Source: Diphasiastrum complanatum (Eukaryota; Streptophyta; Lycopodiopsida; Lycopodiales; Lycopodiaceae). Taken from it: DNA of 64,000 nt. The notes below the pieces were generated by a model. That model was not told the DNA's origin and made no database searches. It saw only the letters and a program-made list of their open reading frames with translations. The stretch is taken from the NCBI GenBank assembly GCA_029204225.1, contig CM055108.1:47820426-47884425 (forward strand). The letters run 5' to 3'. The position numbers and the translations under genes were made by a program. How positions within the stretch are numbered: the first letter of the stretch is position 1; each line of letters opens with the position of its first letter. This document shows positions 24,652-35,705 of the stretch, piece by piece.

Positions 24652-25990
24652 ATGGAAGGTTCAACCTCAGAGATCCACTTGACTAACAAATTCAACGGAG
24701 ACGAATTCCACATGTGGAAGTTTAAGATGAGGATGATCTTAATTGAGAGAGAGCTATGGGGATACGTAAACGGTTCTATAGCCATAGACTTGCAAAACCT
24801 GAACTGCTTCTAGCATGAGAAGCAAAGGATGGCAAAGCACTTGCCATTGTATCCTTGAATCTGAAAGACACTCAGATCGCTCACGCATCAAACAACACCA
24901 CCTCCAAAGAAGTGTGGGATATCCTAACAAGTATCTACGAGCTTCAGATGTATCGACTTGTCTCTCTCTGAGGAAAAAGATACTTGCACTCAAGATGAGC
25001 GAAGGCACCTCAATTAGCGATCACCTGAATGAATTCAAATAGCTGTTGAATCAACTTGCTACCATAGGTCCCCCTATATCAGAAGAAGACTCAACAATGT
25101 CTCTTCTCGCCAGTCTTCCATCCTCCTACGACAACCTAGTATTGCTTCTGAGCAATACTCCTGCGCTGTCTCTCCAGAAGCTGACAACAAGCCTATTGCA
25201 AGAAGAAGTTAGGAGAAAAAGCTTATCCACAATGAGTACCAAGTCAATGGCATTGCACTCTAATAAGCAACAGTCCAAGAAGAAGAAGAACTTCAAGGAC
25301 AAAAAGACAAAGGCGAGGCAGCCAGTCGAAATGCAACAACAACAACAGCAGCACAATCAACAATCATCCAAGACCAGACTCTTTTGCAGGTATTGCAAAA
25401 GATCAAATCACGCCATAAAGGATTGTCGCATCCTCATGCACAATGAAACAAGGAAGAAGGTGCAGCAGCACCAAGAGGGAGGTTCTAACACTGTCAGAAA
25501 TCCACAAGAAGAGGACAAGGCGCTAATGGTACAAGATCAACCCAGTAGAGATGCCTATCAATGGTATCTTGATTCAGGTGCTTCACAGCACATGACACCA
25601 TGTAAGAACCTGTTTTCTACTCTCAAAGTACATTTTCTTTGGCGACTCAAGATCCCACAAAGTCAAAGGCCAAGGCACTGGTCGACTGCAGTTCTCTGAC
25701 GACATCACTAGACAGTTAGATGGTGTACTTTACATACCCAAGTTAACAAAGGATTTATTATCTATTAGCACTGATCAAGGCTATAGAGCTTTGTTTACTG
25801 CTAGTCGATGTACTATTTTTATGAGAACTCCAATGAAATCCTCTCTGCACATAGAGAAGGAAATTTGTATATCTTGAGTCACGATTATGCACTTTTTGTG
25901 AGTAGTACAGATGCTCATGTTTGGCATCAAAGACTAGGTCATTTAAACATGAAAGCAGTCGACTCCAAGACACCGTTTGAAGCCTACTAC
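24652..25990 (+). pseudogene. Ty1/Copia gag-protease with integrase deleted
   Basis: ATG 24652 begins FNGDEFHMWKFKMRM, ILIERELWGYV, a Copia gag N-terminus. Frames change near 24800, 24900 and 25040. The open frame 25046-25699 then gives LLASLPSSYDNLV, LQEEVRR, a poly-Gln patch, an intact zinc knuckle CRYCKRSNHAIKDC and an intact protease site YLDSGASQHMT. The pre-integrase block HVWHQRLGHLNMKAV (near 25915) is joined directly to SKTPFEAYYGFE, normally some 200 residues further on, so the integrase core is deleted. Gypsy sequence begins at about 25990-26010. It is the least decayed knuckle and protease among the window's Copia copies. Confidence 0.85.
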
Positions 25991-27748
25991 GGCTTTGAAT
26001 CCACAACTATAGGGCCCCTTACTAACGAAGAACTAGTACCACACGGACGGGCTCACCACTGCGCACTAATCAGAATGATTGGTTGCATCATCATGAATCA
26101 CCTTTCCACATGGTGGAGCTTGAGGAACCGCATACGAAAGTGCTCGCCAGTTTGCTAGCAAGCCACGTCAGCCTATCCTTGAGAGAGTTGCTGCGGATTG
26201 CACCACAAGCTAAGGGCCTTTTGGTTGAATGGGCCAAAACAAAAGCGGAACCAGTAGCGCTAGAGCCCATACATTGTGCGGGCTACGATGAGACAAGTAA
26301 CGTCCTCCACATCGGGGTAGCGTGGGAGAGTGAGGAACGCAACATCACCCTGCCAATCAAATACAAGAGATTCAAGGATGAGGTAGCAGTGGTAGATGGA
26401 AGATCAGGTGTCAATTTGATCTCCACTACTTGTATCAAAAGTGGGGTTTACAGGGATTGAAGCCAGCAAAATTTGCCATCAAGCTAGCAAATCAATCCTG
26501 TGTCAAACCAAAGGGTGTAGTTGCTGATATCCATGTAAAAATAGCAGGCATGTAGTTTGTGATCACCTTTGTAGTAATTGAAATACCAGATTCTCATCTA
26601 CATACCATGTTTTACTGGAAAGTCCATGGTTGAGGACTGCGCAAGTAGTTCACAACTGGGGTACCTCACCTTTCAGAATAGAGAACAGGCTGTAAAGGTC
26701 GATCCACCCACATGGGCGGTGAAACCTATTGCACCCAGGGTTGATGACGAATCATCCACGACAGATCATACGATCAATCGCCCAAGACAAGCCAAGGGTG
26801 GTCACTACGATTCAAAGACAAATGTCATGAGCAATGATTGACTGCCAAGCATGTCAATATGAATCGGATTTTGAACCCAGCACATATTCGCCCAAGTGTT
26901 ACACCATGGACACACCAATTACATTTGGGGTGAATATGATCAACATAGCATGGCTGTCAGCGAAATCTATTGAGATCCTAGTGGACGATGATTTAGTCCC
27001 TTGGCAACATGCTTTAACTTACAACAAGGAGATTGAGCTGACATATGAGCAGGTTTTATAGCACATGGACCCAGATTGCTATGGAATCAAGAGAGTACCA
27101 GCTCAACCACCGCAAAAATCTGCTATGGCAAAAGTTTCAAAGATAGACCCTCCAAAGGCACCTACGAACAAGAAGAACCAGTTGAAACAATGTTACAACC
27201 AAGTGATCCGATGGAGTGATCTACCTGAAGAAGCTATAGCCATAGTGGATGTGGTATTCACAACCACGAGACGAATATCACACCAGTTCCAAAGAAAGAC
27301 AACAAGGATGAGTCCAACTATGTGACAAGAAAAGGCAAGAAGAAGGTGTTGGATTCCTTGAAGTCAATCAGGATGAACTCAGATACAGCATCATCTTCTT
27401 CTCAGATGATGGAGAATCAAAAGATGACCAGTCGGGCTAAGACCAATATGCTGAAGGAGGAATCTTGTTGAGAACCAGTTCACAAGATGCTTGAGACCTT
27501 CAAGAATTATAATTTGGACGACGTGTAATTATGATGATGCAAGCACAACGAGAACCTGATCAAAGTAAGGAACCAGTTGTATAAGTCTTCGAGGGACCTG
27601 CACGAACACAGCCGATGAACTTTGCCGAGCCAGGTGATGAACTTTGCCGAGCAATTAACACCCACACAATTCAAGTGGCTACGATCATTGTTGTTGTGGG
27701 GTATAGAGATTGTTTTGCCTAAAATTACAGTGATCTGAAGGGCATCCC
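25990..27748 (+). pseudogene. Ty3/Gypsy gag-pol spacer and aspartic protease, 5' part of split element
   Basis: The frame 26083-26460 includes HVSLSLRELLRIAPQAKGLL and the protease-like VVDGRSGVNLIS. The frame then shifts, and LLESPWLRTAQ with VHNWGTSPFRI lies near 26610-26680, as in Gypsy retropepsins. Weak acidic and Pro/Lys frames follow (26834-27325). The segment 27585-27745 matches the minus-strand copy at 55800-55720 (CGAGGGACCTGC, CAGCCGATGAAC, GTGATCTGAAGGGCAT), so both belong to one family. The solo LTR interrupts at 27749 and pol resumes at 28588. Confidence 0.75.
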
Positions 27749-28582
27749 TGTGAAAAATACAAAAATAAGCTTGGTAGAGGCCAAAAATCTTGTATATAGA
27801 TGATTACACATGTGTGGAGCCTGTTCCCACGTTTGAAAATAATGTACTTGTCATGTACCATAATCATATAGGTTGTACATATGATCTAATTCAAGTTCTA
27901 GTGGCTAAAAAGGCCAAAAACTAGTTTTCTAGACATATGACACATGGCATCAATCTATTGATTGCATGAGCCACATCCTTTGGTTAGGTGTCATATCACA
28001 TGTGTAGAGGATAGCTCACATGTGTGGAATAAGCTGAAGTAGGCGAATTTTGACTTCTAGAAGATTTCCAAGTATATCTCCATATAGAAGGAAAATGGAC
28101 CAAAAGTGCTCAAAATAGAAGGTTTTGTCCAAGTGTCAGTTTTGCATGATGAATCATCATATGACAAAGCACCTTCTCACATGTGGGATCGTAGGGATGA
28201 TCAGTACCACGAGCTCCCACTTATTGTATATATAGAGCCACATTTGGCCATAATCAATGTGAGACACCAATCTTGGTTTTGGAAGCAATTTTGAGTGATT
28301 CTCTCCATTTGTCTACATTTGTTTTGATTGTTTTGAGGTGCTATCAATGTGTACTTGATTTTCAGGTTGGAGTCCGTACTCAGACAGGGTTTCACACGTG
28401 TGAAACCATAAAGTACACTTACCTTCAATTAATGATTGTTCTTGTTAGGATTTTGTGTCTAGAATTGATCTAGATTGATCTTAATCTGAAGTAGATTGAT
28501 AGATCAAGTAATCTGACAACCAATCCCTCTTGAGGATCAGATTAGGATCCACTCTTGGTCCTTTTTGTACTCTTTTTGCACA
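27749..28582 (+). mobile_element. Solo LTR, 834 bp, inserted in Gypsy pol
   Basis: It begins TGTGAAAAATAC, ends CTTTTTGCACA and is flanked by the perfect 5-bp duplication ATCCC (27744-27748 and 28583-28587). The uninterrupted relative on the minus strand near 55720 reads through this point, which confirms insertion. A TATATATA box lies at 28227-28234. A 20-bp perfect palindrome GGTTTCACACGTGTGAAACC, with a G-box core, lies at 28388-28407, and several CACATGTG palindromes lie upstream of the TATA box. A partial relative is at 10428-10683. Confidence 0.9.
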
Positions 28583-28587
28583 ATCCC

Positions 28588-29799
28588 ACCAACACACCAT
28601 AAGCAGTACCTAAGGTGAGTCGTTATTACCGCTGCAACCCGAACTATACAGAGCTAATCAAGCAAGAGTTGCATAAGTTGTTAGATGTTGGTTTCATTTA
28701 TGAAATCGAGCACACTGAGTGGGTATCACCTATAGTTATAGTATCCAAGAAGAATGAAAAAATGAGAATCTGTGTGAATTCGAAGGCACTAAATGTAGTC
28801 ACCAAAAAGGACCATTTCTCTTTACCCTTTACAGAGAGTGCCTTTGACAGAGTAGCATGAGTAGAAGCCTACAATTTTTTGGATGGCTTCAGCGGTTACA
28901 ATCAGGTGAAGATAGCACCACAAGATCAACACTAGACAGCGTTCGCCACTGAATGGAGGACTTATGCCTATCAAGTGATGCCAATCGGTCTTTGCAATGC
29001 CCCAAGCACCTTCCAGCGAGTTATGCAGACGACATTCAAAGAGTATTTGCAGAAATTTTTGGAGATTTTTTTGGATGATCTGTGTGTGCACGGGCCTAAC
29101 TCAGAGCATTTATCCAATCTGGAGAAGGTACTGCAAAAGTGTCGCGAATTACAAATCTTCTTGAATCCAAAAAAATGTCGATTTTGGATTACACATGGCT
29201 TGATTCTTGGCCATATAGTGTCTAGACACGACATCGCCATGGACCTATCGAAGATCAAGATCATTATTGATCTACCACCACCAAGAACAATCCGCGAGAT
29301 CTACATCTTTATGGGTCATGCTAACTATTACAGGATTTTCATCCTAGATTTTGCGGAGTTAGCACGACCAATTTACAAACTCACAATGGATCCACATTGG
29401 AATGAGGAAGCCCTAAGGGCTTTCCAGAAGCTTAAGGATGCATTGGCCTCAGCACCAATCATACGCCCACCCAATTGGTCCATTGAGTTTCATGTGCATA
29501 CAGACACATCGAAGTATGCAGTAGGAGCAGTCTTAACCCAGCCAGGAGAACACAAAAGGATTTTTCGATCCGATTTGCAGGCTGACAGCTCAATGATACA
29601 GAAATGAATTATTCAACCACAGAACGGGAAGCACTGGCAATCGTATATGCGGTTAAGAAATTTTGTCACTATCTGATGGCCACACACTTTGCCTTTTATA
29701 CGGACCATCAACCCTTCTCTATCTTGTTAACAAAACCTACAACACAGGGAGAATCACTCGATGGTTACTTCTGTTGTTGGAGTATGATTTTCGGATATC
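28588..29799 (+). pseudogene. Ty3/Gypsy reverse transcriptase and RNase H, 3' part of split element
   Basis: RT runs through SRYYRCNPNYTELIKQEL, EHTEWVSPIVIVSKKN, FLDGFSGYNQVKI, MPIGLCNAPSTFQRVMQ and the catalytic IFLDDLCVHG (LDD in place of the usual YxDD). It then reaches GHIVSR, MGHANYYRIFI and the RNase H start FHVHTDTSKYAVGAVL, with NYSTTEREALAIVYAVKKF after it. Stops at 28858 and 28934, a disrupted SRQL region near 29560 and frameshifts near 29605 and 29720 kill it. Homology with the copy at 55.7-54.5 kb stops at about 29799, before the integrase. The LDD motif is shared by both copies, so it is a family trait. Confidence 0.9.
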
Positions 29800-30183
29800 C
29801 ACCAAGATTCAACTAGATCTAGCAAAATCAGAGAAGATCCAACAAGATCTAGGTCTAGATAGGATCAACAAGACGTTTGGGTCTCAGCCATGGCCTTGGA
29901 TCTCTTGAAGCATTCAAAGGCTTCAGATTTATGTTTTATAAATATGATTTTAGACCATCTAGAATAATGAAGGTGATAAAATAGAGTGCATTTCCTAAGG
30001 CTGGAGCTGGCTTTGGACCTCATTATGTACAAGATCTAATGCATGCTTTGTCTTGACGGAATGTGTTCTGGGAAATTTGCTCCTAGAGTGTTTTCCATAG
30101 ATGCGAAAATGAAAAAGGAAAATACAATCCATTATTATTACAATGCATGTGTAAGAAAGTAATCTTGTATTCACAAAGCCAAA
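29800..30183. other. No recognisable gene
   Basis: GATC-rich sequence follows the Gypsy breakpoint. It includes repeated AGATCTAG words resembling the tail of the other Gypsy copy (53040-52980), but no frame is supported. Confidence 0.4.
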
Positions 30184-31406
30184 TCAACTATGCCACAATA
30201 AAGCTTGATCATTTACATTTTCATTTGAAATACTAGCTAATGCAACTGAGTCAGAGAGTACATATAGATTTTCGAATCTAGTGCACATAGTCAAAGTAGT
30301 ATCTTCATCGAATATTGTACACTGTTCAAAAGAGAAAGTAACAATGTAGCCCTCATCAATTATCTTAGAGACTGATAATAGGTTCTTACATAGTTGAGGT
30401 ACATGAAGAACATTCGGAATAGAAATAGAAAGATCGTTCTTGAATATGATCTTGACTATCTCTTTGCCTTCCATGCGGATGGTGCTTCCAAGGTTGATGA
30501 ATTAATCTCTGCTATAAGCTGTGTACTCAATAAACCATTCTTTGCAATAAGTCATGTGTTGGGTAGTGCCATTGTCCAGATACCACCTGTCGTAGTCTTC
30601 GTTGCTACTGTTGAAAGCCATTAACAACTACTGTTGAAAGCCATTAACAGTTTTGATGGTTTGTCTCCATCAAAATCTTGCTCCTTGAATCTTGCTGCAA
30701 TGATAGAGTTTGGATGATGTTGTTGTTGGTTCTTTGTCTCATTGTAGATGCGGATACGACATTCCTTGATGTCATGATTGGATCTCTTACAATATTTGTA
30801 TAAGAGCTTATTGTGTGATCCATTGTTCTTACCTTGAGTGTGAGGCTTCTACTGCTGCTGCACTTGATTATTGTCTTAGGAATAGTCTTCCTTTTTGGTG
30901 TACAAGGCCATGGACTTGCCTTTGACGGACAAACCGCTGGTCTTTCTCCGCATTTCTTCTTGAAGAAGATGACTGATCACCCTTTGAAGAGTGAGGTCAG
31001 GTTGTGTGGAGATCATCATGACAAAGTGTTCATAGAACTTTGGTAAAGAAGAAAGCAAGGTCGTAACAACATCATCATCTTGAATAGAACATCCTACAGC
31101 TGACAATTGATCCATTAAAGATTTAAAGCTGTTGATGTGAGAAGTGATGGCTGTAGAATCAGACACACTAAGTGTGAAGAACTTCCTTCTAAGGTGCAAC
31201 CTAGTGGTAACATCTTGAGTCTCATATAGATTTGATAATAAATCTAGTGCTTGCTTAGAGGATTTGCACGTAGTAACATGGGATATTTGGGAGTTGACCA
31301 GATTGAGCGTGATTGATGTTAGGGCCTTTTGAGCTTTGATCTTCCATGACTTAGCCAATTGATGATCACCGTCTTCTGATTTCAGGTCAGAACTGTACTC
31401 ATTCAT
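30184..31406 (-). pseudogene. Ty1/Copia gag-protease-pre-integrase, N-terminus missing
   Basis: The gag frame 31406-30876 reads WKIKAQKALTSITLNLVNSQ, LDLLSNLYETQDVT, LHLRRKFFTL, LMDQLSAVGCSIQDDD and LLSSLPKFYEHFV. The knuckle near 30795 reads YKYCKRSNHDIKEC, first Cys replaced by Tyr. The protease site near 30560 reads YLDNGTTQHMT, so the catalytic triplet is DNG rather than DSG. The frame 30474-30184 holds VLHVPQLCKNLLSVSKI and ends LLWHS at the pre-integrase motif. The first ~40 gag residues are absent, but an equivalent N-terminus lies on the opposite strand at 31642-31790. A 22-bp tandem duplication (TACTGTTGAAAGCCATTAACAA) is at 30606-30650. Confidence 0.85.
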
Positions 31407-31435
31407 CTATTTGAGTATGATAATTTTTACGATCC

Positions 31436-31790
31436 TGTTGGTAGAAACGCTAGAGCTATGATTATATCTTTGCATTTACATTCATTTAGACTATTCATGC
31501 TTTTAGCAGCCCGTAATAATGGGAGAGTTGTTCTGCAACTATTTTCTTCTCTCTTCTCAGTTCGTGTCCTACCTCCTACAGATTGGTATCAGAACATAGC
31601 TCAATAAATCGAGAGATTATTCTATTCGATTAATGTCAATATGTCTCTTACTGGTAACTTCTCATCTTCTTCATCCAACAAAGTTAGAATCATTGACAAG
31701 TTCAACGGATCTAAGTTCTATATCTGGAAGTTGAAACTCCGGATGATAAAGATCTTTGGGATGTTGTAGAAGAACTTGATTTTAGTATTA
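31436..31790 (+). mobile_element. Short LTR-like segment, primer-binding site and gag start
   Basis: TGTTGGTAGAAACG (31436) to CCTCCTACA (31580) could be a 145-bp LTR. Three bases later, TGGTATCAGAACATAG (31584) matches the usual initiator-Met primer-binding site. ATG at about 31642 starts MSLTGNFSSSSSNKV, IIDKFNGSKFYIWKLKLRM, a Copia gag N-terminus. It breaks by frameshift at DLWDVVEE near 31765. It is head-to-head with the minus-strand gag that lacks exactly this part. Confidence 0.5.
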
Positions 31791-31799
31791 ATTTTAGAG

Positions 31800-32780
31800 T
31801 TCTAGATTGTCTGGATCTCAAATATAGACGGGCTTCTATCAGTGATCCTGTGATAGAGTCCGGGCTTACACTCTTGCAATATGACATTGCAAGAAATTCA
31901 TCAAATGAGCTGCTAGTGCAGAGTAACTTCCTGCTTCAGGCCTTCAAGGAGAACAATGACACATTGTCACAGTGTCTGACAAGTGGATTCACACCAGCAA
32001 CAAAGTATCTGCTCATACCTTATCATACGAAGTAAGTTATATTAAATGCTTCTTGTTATTTTATGCAGTAACATTGGCATTGTCAATGAAAATAGTTCTC
32101 AGAATTGCAACTAAAGCAATTTCAATCTTATTTTGCAGTGACCACTAGAGTTTAAATCTGATCTCTATTAAGAGATTTGTAAATAATATTATTAAATATT
32201 TTTGTGTCAAGATGAATTTGACGAGAAATACGCATAAGGATGTAGATATATACATTCCATATCTAAGTAAATATATTCCTATAGACGTTTCCCATTCCTT
32301 GGACTGGCAGATCGTCAACTTGGAGGTAAACTCTGTCTTTCTTAATAGCATTTTGAAATCAATATTCTAATGAGATATTTTTAATCTAATTCATTCTGTT
32401 TCATAATTGATTTCTTGTGTGCTGAATTATTTTGCAGTCACTCCAGCAAAATGATTCATTCAGCTGTGGGTGGTACACATTGTACAATGCCAAATTGTTT
32501 TTTGAGTGGTTCATCCTTCAACAAGATGTTGATATTTCTAAGGTAATAAATTCTGTTTATTCTTTTTTTGGAATCATGATTAGTTTTCATTTCCTGGTGA
32601 TGTTATTGGCCATTACTAATACATGAATGTTCTATTTTGCAGTTTACACTTCCTGAGTACACATCAAGCTAGGTGTACAGATTTAGACAAGAAATTATCC
32701 AGAGTATACTGGCTAGGGCAAGGCTTCAGCCTCCCGTTATTGATGATGATGCAAAGGATGATGTAGTTGTACTAAATTAA
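31800..32780 (+). pseudogene. Ulp1/SENP-like (C48) cysteine peptidase, intron-containing, broken
   Basis: Coding pieces with splice signals are visible. They are an exon ending at 32031 (YLLIPYHT, donor GTAAGT), an exon of about 32210-32325 (VDIYIPYLSKYIPIDVSHS, LDWQIVNLE, donor GTAAAC), an exon at 32438-32542 (acceptor TTTTGCAG; SLQQNDSFSCGWYTLYNAKL) and a last exon from 32643 (acceptor TTTTGCAG; FTLPEYTSS). The QQND..SCGW block matches the Gln and nucleophilic Cys region of C48 peptidases, which cut SUMO or SUMO-like tags. An in-frame TAG at 32670 (CAG to TAG would restore the frame) precedes RFRQEIIQSIL and a natural stop at 32780. C48 domains are also carried by some plant DNA transposons, so its origin may be mobile. 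Its start is unclear because Copia gag abuts. Confidence 0.5.
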
Positions 32781-33118
32781 GATCAGAAAAAATATACATA
32801 GCATAGAAAAAAATACATGTATAGACTTCATAGAAAAATATACATTGATATATCAAATGCTGCTCCAATTTATGAATTTGGGAGCACAAAATACATGTAT
32901 AGATGCCCAACTTGGGCTTTCATTTATTGAATGAAAGAGTGTATACACAGATTTTTACTAAAGTTTATTTGAGACTATTGTTCTCCCACAATGGTGATTG
33001 TTGTAGGTAGATCTTTGCAGCACGTTATCAGCTCCTGTCTTTTTCGCATCTGTGACATGGCAAATATTAGTGAATGTGCAATTGTAAATGATGACATTTT
33101 CTATTATTTTGTTCTATT
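32781..33118. other. Intergenic stretch between convergent coding remnants
   Basis: AT-rich, with repeated AAATACATGTATAGA (32813 and 32889). It probably includes 3' ends of both neighbouring loci. No frame is supported. Confidence 0.4.
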
Positions 33119-33929
33119 TTAAAATGGCAATGAACATAAGGTACTTATGAGTCTTCCGTTGATGATAAATCTGAAATATGTTGGTAGATTGGTTTGTAAT
33201 AGCATGAGCTCTGTTATGATAAAATCAAGCTTCCAGTGCTCTTCCACCTCAACCATAGTCAAATATTCCTCATTGTAGATAATGCTTATCTCCATTTGGT
33301 TTGTGTGACCATTTAGTTCAAAGTCTTGATCCAGTGGTAGCCATGTACCTTCAATTTTCTTGTATCTCTGGTAGCTAAATGTGAGACTGAGCATTTGCTT
33401 TTCGATATGATAATGAAAGATCATTGAGGACTTTTTAATCCTACATTCTATGTCATTATTTGTTTTACTATCCCAGCCTTGATCCATGAGATCTGACAAA
33501 GTCTCATCTGATAAATCCTTGCAGACAAATAAAGTTGGTGTCCTACAAACACTAGCACTCGAGAAAAAATCAACAAATGTATGCAATGAGATAAACCAAC
33601 TTAGGTGAACAATTTCGAGCCTGTGCTTATCTTCATAGCATTTTTAATATCAATGAGTAGCTTGCATCTAAAGGATTCAGAAACAATGCTGTCAAGAGTA
33701 GGCCACTCATCACTTTGAAAACTAGGCAATGGAATTGCTTCGAGCTTGCCAAAACCTCCATCTGTTTGTGGCGTATATAAGAATTCATAAAGATAGATAC
33801 CACAATCTGCAAGTTCCTTTGGACTTCTTCCTCTGTATTGCAGCTTTCCAACATCAGAGTGAATCACGTCTAATATTTCTGCAAGTGATTGTGCAGGCTC
33901 CCATTCACTTACGCATGATGGATATAAAT
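33119..33929 (-). CDS. Unrecognised gene segment, at least two exons
   Basis: Two long coding stretches lie on the minus strand. The upstream one (33929 to about 33606) begins after a strong acceptor (TTTTTCTTTCAG). It contains LYPSCVSEWEPAQSLAEIL, YRGRSPKELADCGIYLYEFL and LPSFQSDEWPTLDSIVSE. The downstream one (33542-33119) begins after TGTTTGTAG and contains VCKDLSDETLSDLMDQGW, YQRYKKIEGTWLPLDQDFEL and MVEVEEHWKLDFI, ending in a stop at 33119. Composition is that of real protein. A possible further exon (MTYKSYWKAKILRFKTTPRG) lies at 34189-34060. I recognise no domain. It is convergent with the Ulp1-like locus and may share a captured or transposon origin with it. Confidence 0.4.
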
Positions 33930-34189
33930 CTGAAAGAAAAATACAATGTTGAAGTATTTAAATCATAATCTGAAGAGCATCAATAAAGGAAATCACCTAT
34001 GATTGTTGTAGAGTGCATATGTTTTGATATACTTACAATTACATTTTTGATGATTATGAGGATTGATATTATGTACTTTGATTCTGAATGCATATATACA
34101 TGTTGCACTAAGACTTCTGATATCGATTGACCTCTTGGGGTAGTCTTAAACCTCAAAATTTTTGCTTTCCAATAAGATTTGTAAGTCAT

Positions 34190-34800
34190 TTTTGCTCTTT
34201 TCTTTTGTCAAAAATTGCCCTTTGATGATGGATGCAACAATACCCATGAGTTCTTCGTATATTTTGTTGACTTCCAGTTATCAGCTTCATCTTTCTCATT
34301 GTAAAGAATCACAGAATCGATTGTAGATCTGAGTCTCCTTGCCATTGCTATTTTCAAAGCTTGGGCGCCAAAAATCTCTCTGATATGTTACTTAATTTTA
34401 ATTTTTCGTATCACATTAATCTAATGTGAATGCCAACATAGTCACAGTTACTATGTATACCATATTTTATGTAACTGTACATACTATATTTCTATAACTC
34501 TAACTAGTATAGTTAGAAAATTTCATTATACTAACCAGCATAGTAAACTAAATTTAACCTGAGGTATTGACGTCGAGTAGATTAGCATGTGTCAGGCAGG
34601 AAGAAGAAACCAATGGGATACGTCCATGCTACCCGGACACAAATTTCAAAGTTTTCTATATTGCATTTTTATTTTTTAGTTAATTTGAACTATGTTACGT
34701 AGATTTCAAATCTGTGCATTTTGATTGGGCCTGGTGACAGTCAAAACTAAAGAAAAAAAATAAAAGTATCTTTACAAAGGGTCTTTTTGATAGCCTCTTG
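34190..34800. other. No clear gene; AT-rich with short inverted repeats
   Basis: 34200-34380 reads on the minus strand as MARRLRSTIDSVILYNEKDE and similar, possibly the 5' exon of the unrecognised locus. The rest is AT-rich and contains inverted CTAACTAGTATAGTTAG (34500-34516). Confidence 0.35.
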
Positions 34801-34808
34801 GAGGACAA

Positions 34809-35545
34809 TTGCTTGTAAAGTACAAAAAGAGGGCTAGACTAGCATTGCATTGCATTGAGATGAATGTTAGTAATGACTTTCTAGAGGAAGTGTCCTCTTG
34901 TACTTCATCCAAAAAAGCTTGGGATTCTTTAACAGATATTCATGAATCCAACAACACTTCAAGAGTGCTTATGATAAGAATCCAAATCTTACAAAGCACG
35001 AGGAGAAGTGATGAAAGTTCACAAGAGTATGTTCTAAGGATTAAGTCTCTCAACAAAGAGCTGGCTTCTATAGGAGAAAATATCCTTGATAATGAACTTG
35101 TAGAAGTGATCCTCAATGCCTTAGAAAATGATTTCTCCAATTTGGTTCAAAGTTTTGACATCCAAGACATTTTTTATTCAATTGATAAGGTCCATATAGT
35201 GTGCTAGTGGCTGAAGAGTGTAGGATGCTCCATGCAAAAGCTAGGATGAGTTCCTTATCATTGCAAGATGAAGATGAGAAAGTAAATTTCTCATTCAAGG
35301 GCAAGAAGAAGACCAATGGATCCAAAAAGGATCAAGCAAAGGAGGCCAAGGAGGAGGATCAAACATCAAGTTCAAAGGCAAAGGACAAGTCAAGAGCTTC
35401 TTTTGTGAAAATAAGGGGCATTTTGTATCCTAATGCTACAAGAGGCAAAGAGCACAAGAGGAAAAGAACAAACAAGGAAACCTTGCACATGAAGAGGAGG
35501 ATGAAGGAGATCTATTCTTGATGGCATCTACATCCTCACCAACAA
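34809..35545 (+). pseudogene. Ty1/Copia gag (UBN2 type)
   Basis: The frame 34809-35207 carries the UBN2 core (ALHCIEMNVSNDFLEEVS, KKAWDSLTDIHESNNTSRVL, ESSQEYVLRIKSLNKELASI, ILNALENDF). A frame change follows, then a Lys-rich tail. The knuckle near 35395-35440 reads SFFCENKGHFVS, stop, C: the first Cys is Ser and a TAA interrupts the fourth spacing. No protease or pol follows; an LTR end with primer-binding site is next. Confidence 0.8.
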
Positions 35546-35679
35546 GCAATAGCAATTCAAGAGACACTTGTCTGGTCCACAACCTCTTCTTTGTCATATG
35601 CACGAGAACTTGATACATTGTATGGCTTTTGATAAATTTGGTCAAGATCTTGTTGATCCATCAAGTATGTTTTGGATCA

Positions 35680-35705
35680 GTTTTTTTCACATGGTATCAG
35701 AGCAG
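35680..35705 (+). mobile_element. LTR 3' end and primer-binding site
   Basis: TTTTTTTCACA precedes TGGTATCAGAGCAGGTT, the canonical initiator-Met tRNA complement of Copia elements. The matching gag start (MATSSGFMLEGNDRL) is at 36293. The LTR 5' end was not located. Confidence 0.7.

Noticed and set aside
35689-35705. tRNA-like match (TGGTATCAGAGC)
   Set aside because: It is a retroelement primer-binding site complementary to a tRNA 3' end, not a tRNA gene; no cloverleaf is present.
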